Assembly (NCBI RefSeq): GCF_030064165.1
Contig: NZ_CP125947.1
Coordinates: 1,612,001 to 1,676,000, forward strand
Source: Comamonas resistens
Lineage (GTDB): Bacteria; Pseudomonadota; Gammaproteobacteria; Burkholderiales; Burkholderiaceae_C
DNA length: 64,000 nucleotides
Direction of reading: 5' to 3'
Below the pieces are notes generated by a model. It searched no databases. It worked only from the letters and a program-made list of their open reading frames with translations, and had not been told where the DNA came from. The translations under genes and the position numbers were made by a program. Shown here piece by piece: positions 31,620-39,752 of the stretch (its first letter is position 1; each line of letters starts with the position of its first letter).

Positions 31620-31996
31620 GGGGCTGTCCTGGTTTCGACGTGGGTTCGGGATCGGTGCGGTGCATGTCGAGCTTGAGTGATGCTCGTAAATCTCCATTCA
31701 AAAAACTAACTGCAAACGACGAACGTTTCGCACTCGCCGCTTAATCCGGTGAGCCTTGCAACAGCACGCTAGTGGGCTGGGCAAGGGGGTAGCAATACCT
31801 CCCGGCTGCAAGGGAATTTACATTAGCTGGCTGGATACCGGGCTTCTTGGTATTTGGCGAGATTTAAGGAAGCTGGCTACCCAAGCAGCGTGTGCCTGCG
31901 GGGTTTGGGTGGCGAGATCTAAAACAGAGCACTAAACATGTAGATCTGTCCGACGAAGGCTTACGGACGCGGGTTCAATTCCCGCCAGCTCCACCA
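31620..31996 (+). ncRNA. ssrA: Transfer-messenger RNA (tmRNA)
   Basis: The one-piece tmRNA starts GGGGCTG and ends CAGCTCCACCA, so the acceptor stem has the alanine G3:U70 pair. The T arm is GGGTTCAATTCCC. The reading frame from 31712 encodes the tag ANDERFALAA followed by TAA at 31742. The molecule rescues stalled ribosomes and tags proteins for degradation. It is intact and marks the border between host genes and the mobile element. Confidence 0.97.
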
Positions 31997-32002
31997 ATAA
32001 TG

Positions 32003-32034
32003 AAACCCCAACCGTTCTCGGTTGGGGTTTTTTC
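32003..32034 (+). terminator. Rho-independent terminator of ssrA
   Basis: A perfect stem ACCCCAACCG/CGGTTGGGGT with loop TTCT is followed by TTTTTT, 7 bp after the tmRNA. Confidence 0.92.
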
Positions 32035-32373
32035 TTGCCCGATCGCGCCGGTTCCCGCGTGTTGTTGGGGGCTCCTGCGGAAGCCTGCGGACTTCGCCGG
32101 TCAGCCTCCCAGCCCGTTCCGGGCCACATTCCACTCTCTCTTAGCCATTCCTCGCTCCGACCTCGCTCCCTGAAAGTTGCCCGAAGTCCGCAAGGGCCAC
32201 AAGTCAGCGCCATACAGATCAAAGGGTTACGCGCGGACGAATCAAGCGGTTGGATTGCAGCATCGGGTGGCGAAGGACACGCTGCGGGTGCGTTTCGTCG
32301 GTAGTTATCGAGAACTACCGACATGTCGCAACGCGAAAGTACGTGCTTGGATGGTGGCTAAGATAAGGAACCT
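32035..32373. other. Non-coding border region between ssrA and the toxin-antitoxin pair
   Basis: No convincing gene lies here. It probably contains the junction of host and element DNA. Two structures stand out. An 11-bp inverted repeat TGCGGACTTCG at 32086-32096 is complementary to 32182-32192. A 9-bp hairpin stem TCGGTAGTT/AACTACCGA lies at 32298-32321. Neither matches a known attachment site that I can name. Confidence 0.5.
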
Positions 32374-32404
32374 ATTGTCAGGACAATGTCCGGACGAGTA
32401 CAAT
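32374..32404 (+). promoter_or_regulatory. Promoter with overlapping palindromic operators for the TA pair
   Basis: A -35 TTGTCA (32375-32380) and -10 TACAAT (32399-32404) are 18 bp apart. The -35 lies in the palindrome ATTGTC-AG-GACAAT (32374-32387). The spacer holds a second palindrome, GTCCGGAC (32388-32395). This fits autoregulation by the antitoxin or the TA complex. Confidence 0.6.
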
Positions 32405-32436
32405 AAAGGAATCCAATATCAGTCCGGAGGGGCACC

Positions 32437-32715
32437 ATGAGCACCCTGAATCTTTCCAAGACCGAACGCATTGACGTTCGTGCCAGCACGCCGGTCAAGC
32501 AGCTGCTTCAAGAAGCCGCACGCGCCTGCCACAAGAACGTCAGCGAGTTCCTGCTCGACGCGGGCGTGACGGCGGCCGCGCAGACGCTGGCGGATCGTCG
32601 CCAGTTCGTGCTGGACGACACACAGTGGCAGGCCTTCCAGGAGGCGCTGGACCGCCCGGTGCAAAGCAAGCCGCGTCTGAAGAAGTTGCTGCGTGAACCT
32701 GGGGTGCTGGATTGA
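32437..32715 (+). CDS. DUF1778 (TacA-like) antitoxin
   Basis: This 92-residue protein is a DUF1778 antitoxin: an N-terminal ribbon-helix-helix DNA-binding part (ERIDVRASTPVKQLLQEAAR) and a C-terminal tail that would block the partner acetyltransferase. AGTCCGGAGGGG before the ATG gives a strong ribosome site. The toxin gene overlaps its stop codon. Such pairs stabilise mobile elements and autoregulate through palindromes such as those just upstream. Confidence 0.9.
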   Translation: MSTLNLSKTERIDVRASTPVKQLLQEAARACHKNVSEFLLDAGVTAAAQTLADRRQFVLDDTQWQAFQEALDRPVQSKPRLKKLLREPGVLD

Positions 32716-33215
32716 GCAATGACTACTCGCCCGTTCGCAAGCTGGCTGCAACGGATCAGGTCGATGCGTTCGACTGCGGCCAGGCCGCGCTGAACCAGTT
32801 CCTGCAGCGCTACGCGCTCGTCAACCAGAAGGCCAACAGCGCGCAGACCTATGTCTGCTGCCAGGGTGACGTGGTGGTCGGCTTCTACAGCCTAGCCGTT
32901 GGTAGCGTCGATCCGGAAGCCACGCCGTCGAGAGTGATGAAGGGGCTGGCGCGCCACCCGGTGCCGGTCATGATCCTGGCCCGGCTCGCCGTGGACAAGG
33001 AGCATCAGCGTAAAGGTCTGGGCCAGGCCTTGCTCAAGGATGCACTGCTGCGCACCGCACAGGCCGCCGACATTGCGGGTATCCGCTGCCTGTTGGTCCA
33101 TGCCAAGGACGACGCAGCACGGCAGTGGTACGAATCGTGGGAATTCGACCCCAGCCCGACTGATCCGTACCATCTGTTCCTGATGCTCAAGGATCTCAAA
33201 GGCATGTTGAGCTGA
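32712..33215 (+). CDS. GNAT-family acetyltransferase toxin (TacT-like)
   Basis: The 167-residue protein has the GNAT acetyl-CoA-binding motif QRKGLGQALL, preceded by the family core ILARLAVDKEHQ. In TacT toxins this fold acetylates aminoacyl-tRNA and stops translation. It begins with TTG at 32712, overlapping the antitoxin stop by 4 bp (TTGA); antitoxin and toxin are thus coupled. Target tRNA specificity cannot be read from sequence. Confidence 0.9.
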   Translation: MSNDYSPVRKLAATDQVDAFDCGQAALNQFLQRYALVNQKANSAQTYVCCQGDVVVGFYSLAVGSVDPEATPSRVMKGLARHPVPVMILARLAVDKEHQRKGLGQALLKDALLRTAQAADIAGIRCLLVHAKDDAARQWYESWEFDPSPTDPYHLFLMLKDLKGMLS

Positions 33216-33230
33216 GGTGGTGTCTCCACC

Positions 33231-33662
33231 TCAGAGTCCGACTCTCTCCCGCTGCTCATCCCACAGCGCTGGCGGATCAACCGCCAGATCAAACAGCGTG
33301 ACGTGGTTCGGCAATTCGTCGTCCAGGATGGCCGCCACGATGTCGGGTGCCAGCGTGGTCAGGTTGACCATCCGGCTGACGTAGCTGTTGTCGATCCCCT
33401 CCCGCGTGGCGATTTCTTTCAAGGACTTCGCTTCCCCCGATTCCAGCATCGCCAGCCAGCGGTGACCCCTGGCCAGCGCCAATTGAATGGAGGTCGGTGC
33501 CACGTCCCATGGTCTGACCGGTGCAGTCTCACCGTTCGGGAGAGTGACCAGCTTGCGGCCGCTGCGCCGCTTGATCTGGATCGGCACAGACACAGTTAGC
33601 CGGCCATCACTCGCCTCAACGATGTCCGGCTCGCCAGTTTTCTGGATGCGGATGTCGCTCAT
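33231..33662 (-). CDS. KorB/ParB-like helix-turn-helix protein of the recombinase module
   Basis: This 143-residue protein carries a helix-turn-helix around residues 78-105 (SLKEIATREGIDNSYVSRMVNLT), followed by LAPDIVAAILDDELP, as in KorB/ParB-like DNA-binding domains. No ParB nuclease or sulfiredoxin-like domain is attached. Its start overlaps the recombinase stop codon by 4 bp. It is found with serine recombinases and DUF2924 proteins in proteobacterial elements; a role in excision control is inference. Confidence 0.72.
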   Translation of the reverse strand: MSDIRIQKTGEPDIVEASDGRLTVSVPIQIKRRSGRKLVTLPNGETAPVRPWDVAPTSIQLALARGHRWLAMLESGEAKSLKEIATREGIDNSYVSRMVNLTTLAPDIVAAILDDELPNHVTLFDLAVDPPALWDEQRERVGL

Positions 33663-35014
33663 GCCAACGCCTCCGCTTGTTGCTCGACCGGCTCGGGACG
33701 CAGTTCCAGCACCAGGCGTTCGATGCCGTTGGCGCGCAATCGCACCTCGAGGTCATTGGGCGAAACGATCACCTTCTCGACCAGCAATTTCACGATCCGG
33801 GTCTGCTCCGCCGGGAACAGTTGATCCCAAATCGCGTCGAGTCGGGTCATGGCCACGGTGATCTTGGCCTCGTCCAGCGTTGGGTCGAGCTTGATCGCCT
33901 GTGGCAGCATGTCGCCGAGCAGATTCGGGGCACGCAGGATCGCGCGCAGTTGATCGAGTACCGCCGATTCGAGTTCTGCGGCAGGCAGTCGCGGCAGACC
34001 CGAGGCGCCCGCGTGTTCCTTGGCGTCGCGCTGGGGCACGTAGTAACGGTAGCGTCGGCCATTCTTCTTGGTGGTGTGCCACGGCGACAGCGCACGGCCG
34101 TCGTTGCCGAACACGATGCCCTTGAGTAGATAGGGAACCTTGGCCCGCGTCGTGTTGCCCCGCACCCGGCCGTTGGTATCGAGGATCGCGTGGACGCTGT
34201 CCCACAGTTCGCGGCTGATGATGGGCGGATGCTCGGCCTGGTACCACTGGTCCTTGTGCCGCAACTCGCCAAGGTAGGTTCGGTTGCTCAGGAGCTTGTA
34301 GATGTGACCCTTGTCGATCGGCCTGCCATCGCGGGTCTTACCGTCTTGCGTGGTCCACGCCTTCGACGTCACGCCATCCAGTTTTAGCTCTTTAACCAGT
34401 GCGGTGCTGGACCCGAGTTCGACGAAGCGCTGGAAGATGTGCCGGATCAGCTTGGCCTCACGCTCGTTGGGCACCAACCGCCGGTTCTCGACGTCGTAGC
34501 CCAGCGGCGGCACGCCGCCCATCCACATGCCCTTGCGCTTGCTAGCGGCGATCTTGTCGCGGATGCGCTCGCCAGTGACCTCGCGCTCGAACTGCGCGAA
34601 GGAGAGCAGGATGTTCAGCATCAACCGGCCCATCGAGTTCGTAGTGTTGAACTGCTGGGTGACCGACACGAACGACACGCCGTAGCGCTCGAACACCTCG
34701 ACCATCTTGGAGAAGTCCGCCAGGCTACGCGTCAGGCGGTCGATCTTGTAGATGACGACCACGTCAATCTTGCCAGCTTCGATGTCCGCCATCATGCGCT
34801 GGAGCGCCGGGCGCTCCATGTTGCCGCCAGAAAAGGCGGGATCATCGTAATCGTCGGCGACCGGAATCCAACCCTCCGCGCGCTGGCTGGCGATGTAGGC
34901 GTGACCGGCATCGCGCTGAGCATCGATGGAGTTGTATTCCTGGTCCAGCCCTTCATCGGTGGATTTGCGCGTGTAGACCGCGCAGCGCATGCGGCGCTTC
35001 AAGACTTCGCTCAT
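33659..35014 (-). CDS. Large serine recombinase (integrase of the element)
   Basis: The 451-residue product has an N-terminal resolvase/invertase catalytic domain with the nucleophile Ser18 in CAVYTRKSTDEG. The conserved arginines lie in IYKIDRLTRSLADF and QFEREVTGERIRDKI. A recombinase domain follows around residues 165-270. The position of the usual zinc ribbon (NDGRALSPWHTTKKNGRRYRYYVP) has lost its cysteines. It probably integrates and excises the element. The start at MSEVLKRR is set by overlap with the DUF2924 stop; the frame is open further upstream. Confidence 0.9.
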   Translation of the reverse strand: MSEVLKRRMRCAVYTRKSTDEGLDQEYNSIDAQRDAGHAYIASQRAEGWIPVADDYDDPAFSGGNMERPALQRMMADIEAGKIDVVVIYKIDRLTRSLADFSKMVEVFERYGVSFVSVTQQFNTTNSMGRLMLNILLSFAQFEREVTGERIRDKIAASKRKGMWMGGVPPLGYDVENRRLVPNEREAKLIRHIFQRFVELGSSTALVKELKLDGVTSKAWTTQDGKTRDGRPIDKGHIYKLLSNRTYLGELRHKDQWYQAEHPPIISRELWDSVHAILDTNGRVRGNTTRAKVPYLLKGIVFGNDGRALSPWHTTKKNGRRYRYYVPQRDAKEHAGASGLPRLPAAELESAVLDQLRAILRAPNLLGDMLPQAIKLDPTLDEAKITVAMTRLDAIWDQLFPAEQTRIVKLLVEKVIVSPNDLEVRLRANGIERLVLELRPEPVEQQAEALA

Positions 35015-35517
35015 CGACCACCTCTCTTCTTGGTGGCGGGCTTGGTCTTGGCATTGGATGGCGGCTTGAGCCCAAAGAACAGTGGCCCCGACCAGCGCAT
35101 GCCGGTGATTTCGCGGGCGATCATCGAGAGGCTCGGGCACATGCGGCCCTGGAAGTCATATTGGCCGTCGGCGGTCGCGATCACGCGGTACTCGACGCCT
35201 TTGTATTCACGGACCAGCACCGTGCCTGCGGCCGGACGGTAGTCGCGGTCGCGCTTTTTCACCTTGCCAGTTTCGACCAAAGATTGGATGCGACGCTGAT
35301 TGCGATCCAGCAGATTGGCGTTGACCTTGCGGAACTCAAGCTCCTGCAGTCGGTAGGCAATCCGGCGTTCGAGGAACTGGCGGTTGTGGGTGGGTGTGTC
35401 GCCACCGACCAGCTTCTGCCAGAGTGCCCGGATCTCTGCCATCGGCATCTCGGGCAGCCTGGCGATCTGCGCCGCCACCGACGGCGGCGTGGAAAATAAT
35501 GGTGTTTGTGTACTCAT
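35011..35517 (-). CDS. DUF2924 domain-containing protein
   Basis: This 168-residue basic protein matches DUF2924, a family almost always encoded beside serine recombinases. Recognisable blocks are EIRALWQKLVGG, RRIAYRLQELEFR, LVREYKGVEYRVIAT and SLSMIAREITGMRWSGPLFFGL. The last part resembles the basic DNA-contact tail of recombinase accessory proteins. A recombination-directionality or accessory role is inference. It overlaps the recombinase start by 4 bp. The 31-bp three-copy element lies 35 bp before its start. Confidence 0.85.
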   Translation of the reverse strand: MSTQTPLFSTPPSVAAQIARLPEMPMAEIRALWQKLVGGDTPTHNRQFLERRIAYRLQELEFRKVNANLLDRNQRRIQSLVETGKVKKRDRDYRPAAGTVLVREYKGVEYRVIATADGQYDFQGRMCPSLSMIAREITGMRWSGPLFFGLKPPSNAKTKPATKKRGGR

Positions 35518-35732
35518 TTGGACTCCGTAGTTATCTTGTTGACGGGGTCTGCATGAACGCGCTGGTTGCCAGAGAAGCCAAGCTCAAACTCGCTCGCTTC
35601 TGCCCTGGCTGCGGACTGCTCTGTGCCGGTGATACGCAGGCGTGCCAGGCCGTTGGCCAGCAACGACGCGATCTCGTGGCGACGCTGCTCCGGCGTCATC
35701 CGCTCCGGTGGTAAATGGTTGATTTGATGCAT
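35514..35732 (-). CDS. Small conserved protein upstream of DUF2924
   Basis: This 72-residue protein is the first gene of the recombinase operon and overlaps the DUF2924 start by 4 bp. It begins MHQINHLPPERMTPEQRRHE, a helical segment seen in small phage/element proteins. I recognise no named function. Its C-terminal coding sequence (LGF-SGN-QRVH) is one copy of the 31-bp repeated element also found before two late-region minus-strand genes. Confidence 0.65.
   Translation of the reverse strand: MHQINHLPPERMTPEQRRHEIASLLANGLARLRITGTEQSAARAEASEFELGFSGNQRVHADPVNKITTESK
35553..35583 (-). repeat. 31-bp three-copy element, copy A
   Basis: ATGAACGCGCTG-N9-GAAGCCAAGC on the plus strand (minus: GCTTGGCTTC-N9-CAGCGCGTTCAT). 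It is identical at 22 positions to copies at 53912 and 54178. All three lie 35-36 bp before a minus-strand start codon. Confidence 0.75.
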
Positions 35733-35857
35733 TGGTGGCGGTCCTCTCGGTCAAACTCACATGCAGTGAAATTGTCCGGATGGACTGCCGCCGACACCAT
35801 GAGGGAGTTTCGGAGCCGTGCGAACCGATGCGGGTTGCTGCGAAAAGCAGGTCCCTT

Positions 35858-37078
35858 TTAGCTCGCCAGATGACGGGCGAGGATGGTCTTCATCAACGAA
35901 TTGCCTGGCTGGGTGCTGGCGATCATGTCCCGGATCTGCTCGTTGACCTGCTGGGTTGGCAACCCAGCGTTCTCCGCCGCCTGCGTGACTGCCGAATAAG
36001 CATCGAGCACATCAGCGCCGGTGATCTCATAGCCGTGTCCAAGAGAGATCCAACGCAACGCGGCGAGGCCTGCGGCGAGCGCGAATGCTGGCTGCTTCTC
36101 GGCGTAGTCACGGGCAGCGCGCGTCAGCGTGCGTGGATCGGTCGGGCTGCGCGTGCCCAGCTCGATCGCCGCATTGAACAAACCCGCATCCTTGGCAGCG
36201 GCGAACCACTTGCCCTCGGCGCCAGGCGTGCTGGCTACCAGGTCGCGTAGGATCTCTTCCGGCTGCTTATGGGGATACTTCTTGGCAATGGCGCGAAACG
36301 TCGCCAGGTTCGTTGTGCCCTGATTCGCCTCGATGGCGTAGCGGCGGTAGGCCTCGTCGAGCAAGCCCGAGGACAACAGGATTTCTTCGCAGGCCTGGGC
36401 AATCTGCCAGCCAGGATCATTGAGACCGCGCGACTCCTCGGCATAGCGGATCGCCTCCGCCTTCCTGCCCATCGCTGCCAATGCCTTCACGCCCCAGCGC
36501 CGATCGTGCCACCACTTGAACCGCGCCTTGTCGAGTAACGCCAACAGTTCCTGGTGGCGGCCCGCCGCGTACATCGATGCTAGGCAAGCGCTGGTGCCTT
36601 TGAAAAATCCATGTCCGGAAGCCTTCGGGCTCCACACGCTCTCGACGACCGGCAAAAACTCATCGGCCCAGTGCGACGCCAGTTCCGGCGTCACGCATAA
36701 CTCTCCCCAGTAATCGCCGAGCACTTCGATGTAGGGTATCTCGTCTTCCTGCAGCGCTTGCCACAAGCGTCCGAGCCAGCGTAGTCGCAGCTTCGGCTCG
36801 ACATCGGCCTTGGCAATGATCGGCACCAGTGCGTCGATGGCCTTATTGACCGCCGAGCCCAGGGCACCCGAGGAACTATCAACCTGCTCGAGCGCCGGGG
36901 ACAACTTTTCGAGGAGTTGCACCGCACCCTCGGCTGCGAGCAGCGGCTCCTTGCGCGCGACCTGCTTGATTTCCGCGAGGGCTTCCTTGATACGCTGAAT
37001 TGGCGTATCGGATCGCCAGCCGAAGGCGTGACGACGGAAGCGGGAACTGAACTGCCATTTGTGCGCGCTCACGACCAA
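35858..37078 (-). CDS. Unrecognised helical-repeat protein next to ImmA/IrrE
   Basis: I do not recognise this 406-residue protein. It is almost wholly helical, without membrane segments or a signal peptide. Repeated Leu/Ala-rich helix pairs (for example LDKARFKWWHDRRWGVKALAAMG and AFALAAGLAALRWISLG) suggest a TPR- or HEAT-like solenoid, which would be a protein-binding surface. It is 11 bp downstream of the protease gene and in the same operon as the XRE repressor. A role as partner or sensor in that control unit is inference. Confidence 0.7.
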   Translation of the reverse strand: MVVSAHKWQFSSRFRRHAFGWRSDTPIQRIKEALAEIKQVARKEPLLAAEGAVQLLEKLSPALEQVDSSSGALGSAVNKAIDALVPIIAKADVEPKLRLRWLGRLWQALQEDEIPYIEVLGDYWGELCVTPELASHWADEFLPVVESVWSPKASGHGFFKGTSACLASMYAAGRHQELLALLDKARFKWWHDRRWGVKALAAMGRKAEAIRYAEESRGLNDPGWQIAQACEEILLSSGLLDEAYRRYAIEANQGTTNLATFRAIAKKYPHKQPEEILRDLVASTPGAEGKWFAAAKDAGLFNAAIELGTRSPTDPRTLTRAARDYAEKQPAFALAAGLAALRWISLGHGYEITGADVLDAYSAVTQAAENAGLPTQQVNEQIRDMIASTQPGNSLMKTILARHLAS

Positions 37079-37089
37079 TTCCTCATGAT

Positions 37090-38001
37090 CTATCGCACAG
37101 GGTACTGGCCGTTGCGGATGAATCGATCAAAGGTATCCTCCTCTGCCTCTTCATCATCATGCCGAGGCCGTTGCCATTCGGCGTCGGGCATCAACAGCAG
37201 CGTCAGAGTGTAGTCGTACTGCCCCGCCACCCGGGTCATTTCAGTGACGGGCATGCTGGTGGGTTCGCGTGGAAACCAGTCCTGTGCTCGGCCCGTCTGT
37301 TGATCGCCTGCATCCCAGCCGTTGTAGCTGTGAGCCAACGCTTGTCGAGGCAACTCGATGGTGTTCTTGCGGGTGGCGAAGTAAGCGCCGGACCGTAGTG
37401 CCGCCTCGTTCGACTTGGCCCACAGCATGTGATCATCACGGCTGGCCACCAACACGGCGCGCTTCGGGGCGATTTCGGTCCAGCGCAAGGCTGCAGCCGT
37501 CAGCGAAACGCCGTAGCGATCCGCGCAGTGACTCAGCAGATCGAAGCTGATCGACTGCCCATCCACCTGGCGCCGGAAGTCGTCCAGCGGCATCAGCAGG
37601 GTCGAAGCAAACAAGTCCGCTTCTGACTCGATGTCGCGCTCGTTGTTGTCGCCCGTTTCGATGTCGCCGTCGCCGCACTCGAATAGGTCCCGCTGGTGGC
37701 GGTGCAGGATGTAGTGGCCGAACTCATGCGCGATCGTGAAGCGCTTGCGGCCCTCCGAAGGGGTGGCACTGTTGTATAGGAGCAGCCACTTCGAGCGCGC
37801 CTTATTGGCTTTCAGCAGACCATCGAAACCGTCGAGATCTTCGCCCTGGACCTTGTCGATCGGCGAGTCTGAAAAGCACTGGCGGGAATACTCCAGCGCC
37901 AGCTCGTCAACCTTGACCGGAAAACGATCCGCACCGAGCACCGTGTTGAGCATGGACGAGATGCGATTGGCCTCGGCCATGGGCTTCTTCGCCTCCGTCA
38001 T
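37090..38001 (-). CDS. ImmA/IrrE family metallo-endopeptidase
   Basis: The 303-residue protein has the zinc protease motif H92-E-F-G-H96 in FTIAHEFGHYILH, followed by a downstream Glu-rich stretch (ESEADLFASTLLMP) that supplies the third zinc ligand and matches ImmA/IrrE. Family members cleave a cognate XRE repressor to derepress mobile element genes (ImmA/ImmR) or to trigger a stress response (IrrE/DdrO). The XRE gene overlaps its start by 4 bp, so this pair fits that model. Confidence 0.9.
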   Translation of the reverse strand: MTEAKKPMAEANRISSMLNTVLGADRFPVKVDELALEYSRQCFSDSPIDKVQGEDLDGFDGLLKANKARSKWLLLYNSATPSEGRKRFTIAHEFGHYILHRHQRDLFECGDGDIETGDNNERDIESEADLFASTLLMPLDDFRRQVDGQSISFDLLSHCADRYGVSLTAAALRWTEIAPKRAVLVASRDDHMLWAKSNEAALRSGAYFATRKNTIELPRQALAHSYNGWDAGDQQTGRAQDWFPREPTSMPVTEMTRVAGQYDYTLTLLLMPDAEWQRPRHDDEEAEEDTFDRFIRNGQYPVR

Positions 38002-38318
38002 TCATCTTCCCAGGCATCGAGGATCTTGCGGATCTTCTTTTTGTCCGGCTCCGACATGGTTTTGTACTTGCGGAAGAAGGCCTCGTCGAGCACTTCCTCG
38101 TCCGGGGTGGTTGCCGACTCGGTCAGCAGGAACTCCGTGGTGACCTCGAGGACGGCGGCGATCTTGCCGATCTTCTCGGCCGATGGCTTTGGGTCGTCTT
38201 TGTTTTCCAGTTCCCAGATGTAGCTCTTGCTGGAGTCGGTCAGTTCGGCCAACTGTTCCAGGCTGAGCTTCTTTTGCTTCCGCAGTGCGCGGATCTTGTC
38301 CCCCAGGGGCGATGGCAC
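37998..38318 (-). CDS. XRE-family repressor, partner of ImmA/IrrE
   Basis: The 106-residue protein has an N-terminal Cro/CI-type helix-turn-helix (LGDKIRALRKQKKLSLEQLAELTDSSKSYIWELE). A C-terminal tail (FFRKYKTMSEPDKKKIRKIL) is found in XRE proteins paired with ImmA-like proteases. I chose the GTG at 38318, 7 bp after GAGGAA; an ATG is not available near the domain. The frame continues open far upstream, but that part is antisense to the next gene. It should bind the palindromes in the divergent region. Confidence 0.87.
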   Translation of the reverse strand: MPSPLGDKIRALRKQKKLSLEQLAELTDSSKSYIWELENKDDPKPSAEKIGKIAAVLEVTTEFLLTESATTPDEEVLDEAFFRKYKTMSEPDKKKIRKILDAWEDE

Positions 38319-38363
38319 CGGTATTTCCTCATTTGTTGGCTTCAATCCTAAAATAATACCACT

Positions 38364-38439
38364 GTACCGAACGAATTCGTACCTGCTTGACAAACCTATA
38401 ACCGCTCCGCGACAATCTAAATCGTTCGGTACACCGAAC
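38364..38439. promoter_or_regulatory. Divergent operator/promoter region of the XRE unit
   Basis: A palindrome GTTCGGT-AC-ACCGAAC lies at 38424-38439. A third half-site ACCGAAC lies at 38366-38372, next to the palindrome ACGAATTCGT (38371-38380). A rightward promoter is likely: TTGACA at 38387-38392 and GACAAT at 38411-38416, 18 bp apart, placing the palindrome at its start point. On the minus strand TATTAT (38358-38353) is a possible -10 for the repressor gene. Confidence 0.6.
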
Positions 38440-38522
38440 TTCATCGGTCTGCACACCCCAACAAGAAGAAGGGGCCGTCGAGGCTGATACCAAGCCGATC
38501 CAAACCTTTGAGGGGTATGTAG

Positions 38523-39752
38523 ATGAACGATGCAGAAAACCTGAGCAAGCTCCTGGGCCACCTGCCACCGGCGGTGTTCCGTGAATTTATGGTGGATGAA
38601 TTCGGCCTGGCCATGCCGGACGCGGACGCCAAGAAGCCCAAGAAAGAACAGCGTGAGCAGATGGAGGCTGTGCTCGCGGCTCTTGGGGTGGGCGAGCGGC
38701 AGCGGATCGAAGAAGTGGCCGAACGGATCGTGCTGCTGTCGGACGGCGCCGGCCAGGACGTCATCGACGGCTTTAAGGACGACATCTTCGATGACGCGGC
38801 CCGGGAAACCTTCGCAGCGATTCCGAACCAGTACGAGCGGGCACTGTGGCTGCACGTCCATGAACCCGTGATCTTCGAGGAAGCCCTCAACGCCCGACAG
38901 GCCGACGTGTTCCGGCAAAGCGCCTCCTGCTACTCCGGTTTCATGGCACCTGCCAATCTGGCGGTACTCGACGACGCGACGGCCAAGGCGGCATTCCACC
39001 AAACCGTCGCCCAGCAACTCGGGTGCTCCGATGACGCGGTCGCGATCCAGATCTTCAAGCGTCTGCGGCCCGACACGCAGACCGGCGAGGACGTGGATCT
39101 GTACCAGATCAGCATCCATCACAACCGCCCACCGGAAATCATCGACTGCGTGCAGGCGAGCGAATTGGTGCCCCAGGAAGTGATCCGGGCGGTGTCTTCG
39201 CACATCACATACGAGCCGGCCAATGGGCACCTGGAGGTGCTGTCGAAAGATACGGCTGGCCGGGAAGCATTGGCGCGCATCGTGGCCGACTCCCTGCTGC
39301 AATCGCCCATCACCGGCGAGAAGATCCCGCTCAAACAATACGACTACCAGAGCTTGGCGGCGCCGCGAAATTTCGATTTGTCCGGCGAGCCGGTAGCGTT
39401 CGTCAAGGTCGTCGAGCTCGGTTACGCCGCCGGAAATGGGCGGTCGCTCCTGGTGAAGATCTGGACCAAGGACGTCGATGACATCTATGCGGCCGCCCGG
39501 TCGTTGATCGGCCCCGCCTTCGACTTCCGCGATCACCACCTCAACTACGCCAAGCTGTCCATCAAGCTGAAAAAGGTCGGCAAGGACCGCGCACGGACGA
39601 TTACCGTGATCCTGCGTGACGACAACAAGTGCAACATCAAGACCAAGCGGGAAAAGGACCGGGCGCTGTGCGACCGACTGCTGGCCAAATGGCATCTTGT
39701 GAAGGAGATCGGCCATGTCGTCGAAGCCCCTGCCGACACAGTCGCTGCTTGA
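38523..39752 (+). CDS. Unrecognised 409-residue protein divergent from the XRE repressor
   Basis: I do not recognise this protein. It is acidic and soluble, with a charged helical N-terminal half. The C-terminal half is more beta-like (EPVAFVKVVELGYA, SLLVKIWTKDVDDIY). The tail (LSIKLKKVGKDRARTITVILRDDNKCNIK) could bind nucleic acid. It starts 205 bp from the XRE start, under the candidate rightward promoter. The last 38 bp overlap the next gene in another frame, so the two are tightly coupled. Function is open: an antirepressor, establishment or defence role would all fit the position. Confidence 0.75.
   Translation: MNDAENLSKLLGHLPPAVFREFMVDEFGLAMPDADAKKPKKEQREQMEAVLAALGVGERQRIEEVAERIVLLSDGAGQDVIDGFKDDIFDDAARETFAAIPNQYERALWLHVHEPVIFEEALNARQADVFRQSASCYSGFMAPANLAVLDDATAKAAFHQTVAQQLGCSDDAVAIQIFKRLRPDTQTGEDVDLYQISIHHNRPPEIIDCVQASELVPQEVIRAVSSHITYEPANGHLEVLSKDTAGREALARIVADSLLQSPITGEKIPLKQYDYQSLAAPRNFDLSGEPVAFVKVVELGYAAGNGRSLLVKIWTKDVDDIYAAARSLIGPAFDFRDHHLNYAKLSIKLKKVGKDRARTITVILRDDNKCNIKTKREKDRALCDRLLAKWHLVKEIGHVVEAPADTVAA

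Noticed and set aside
38319..39716. Upstream extension of the XRE frame on the minus strand
   Set aside because: The frame is open for 1.4 kb but antisense to the 409-residue gene. Only the last 106 codons match the XRE family, and a good ribosome site precedes the GTG at 38318.
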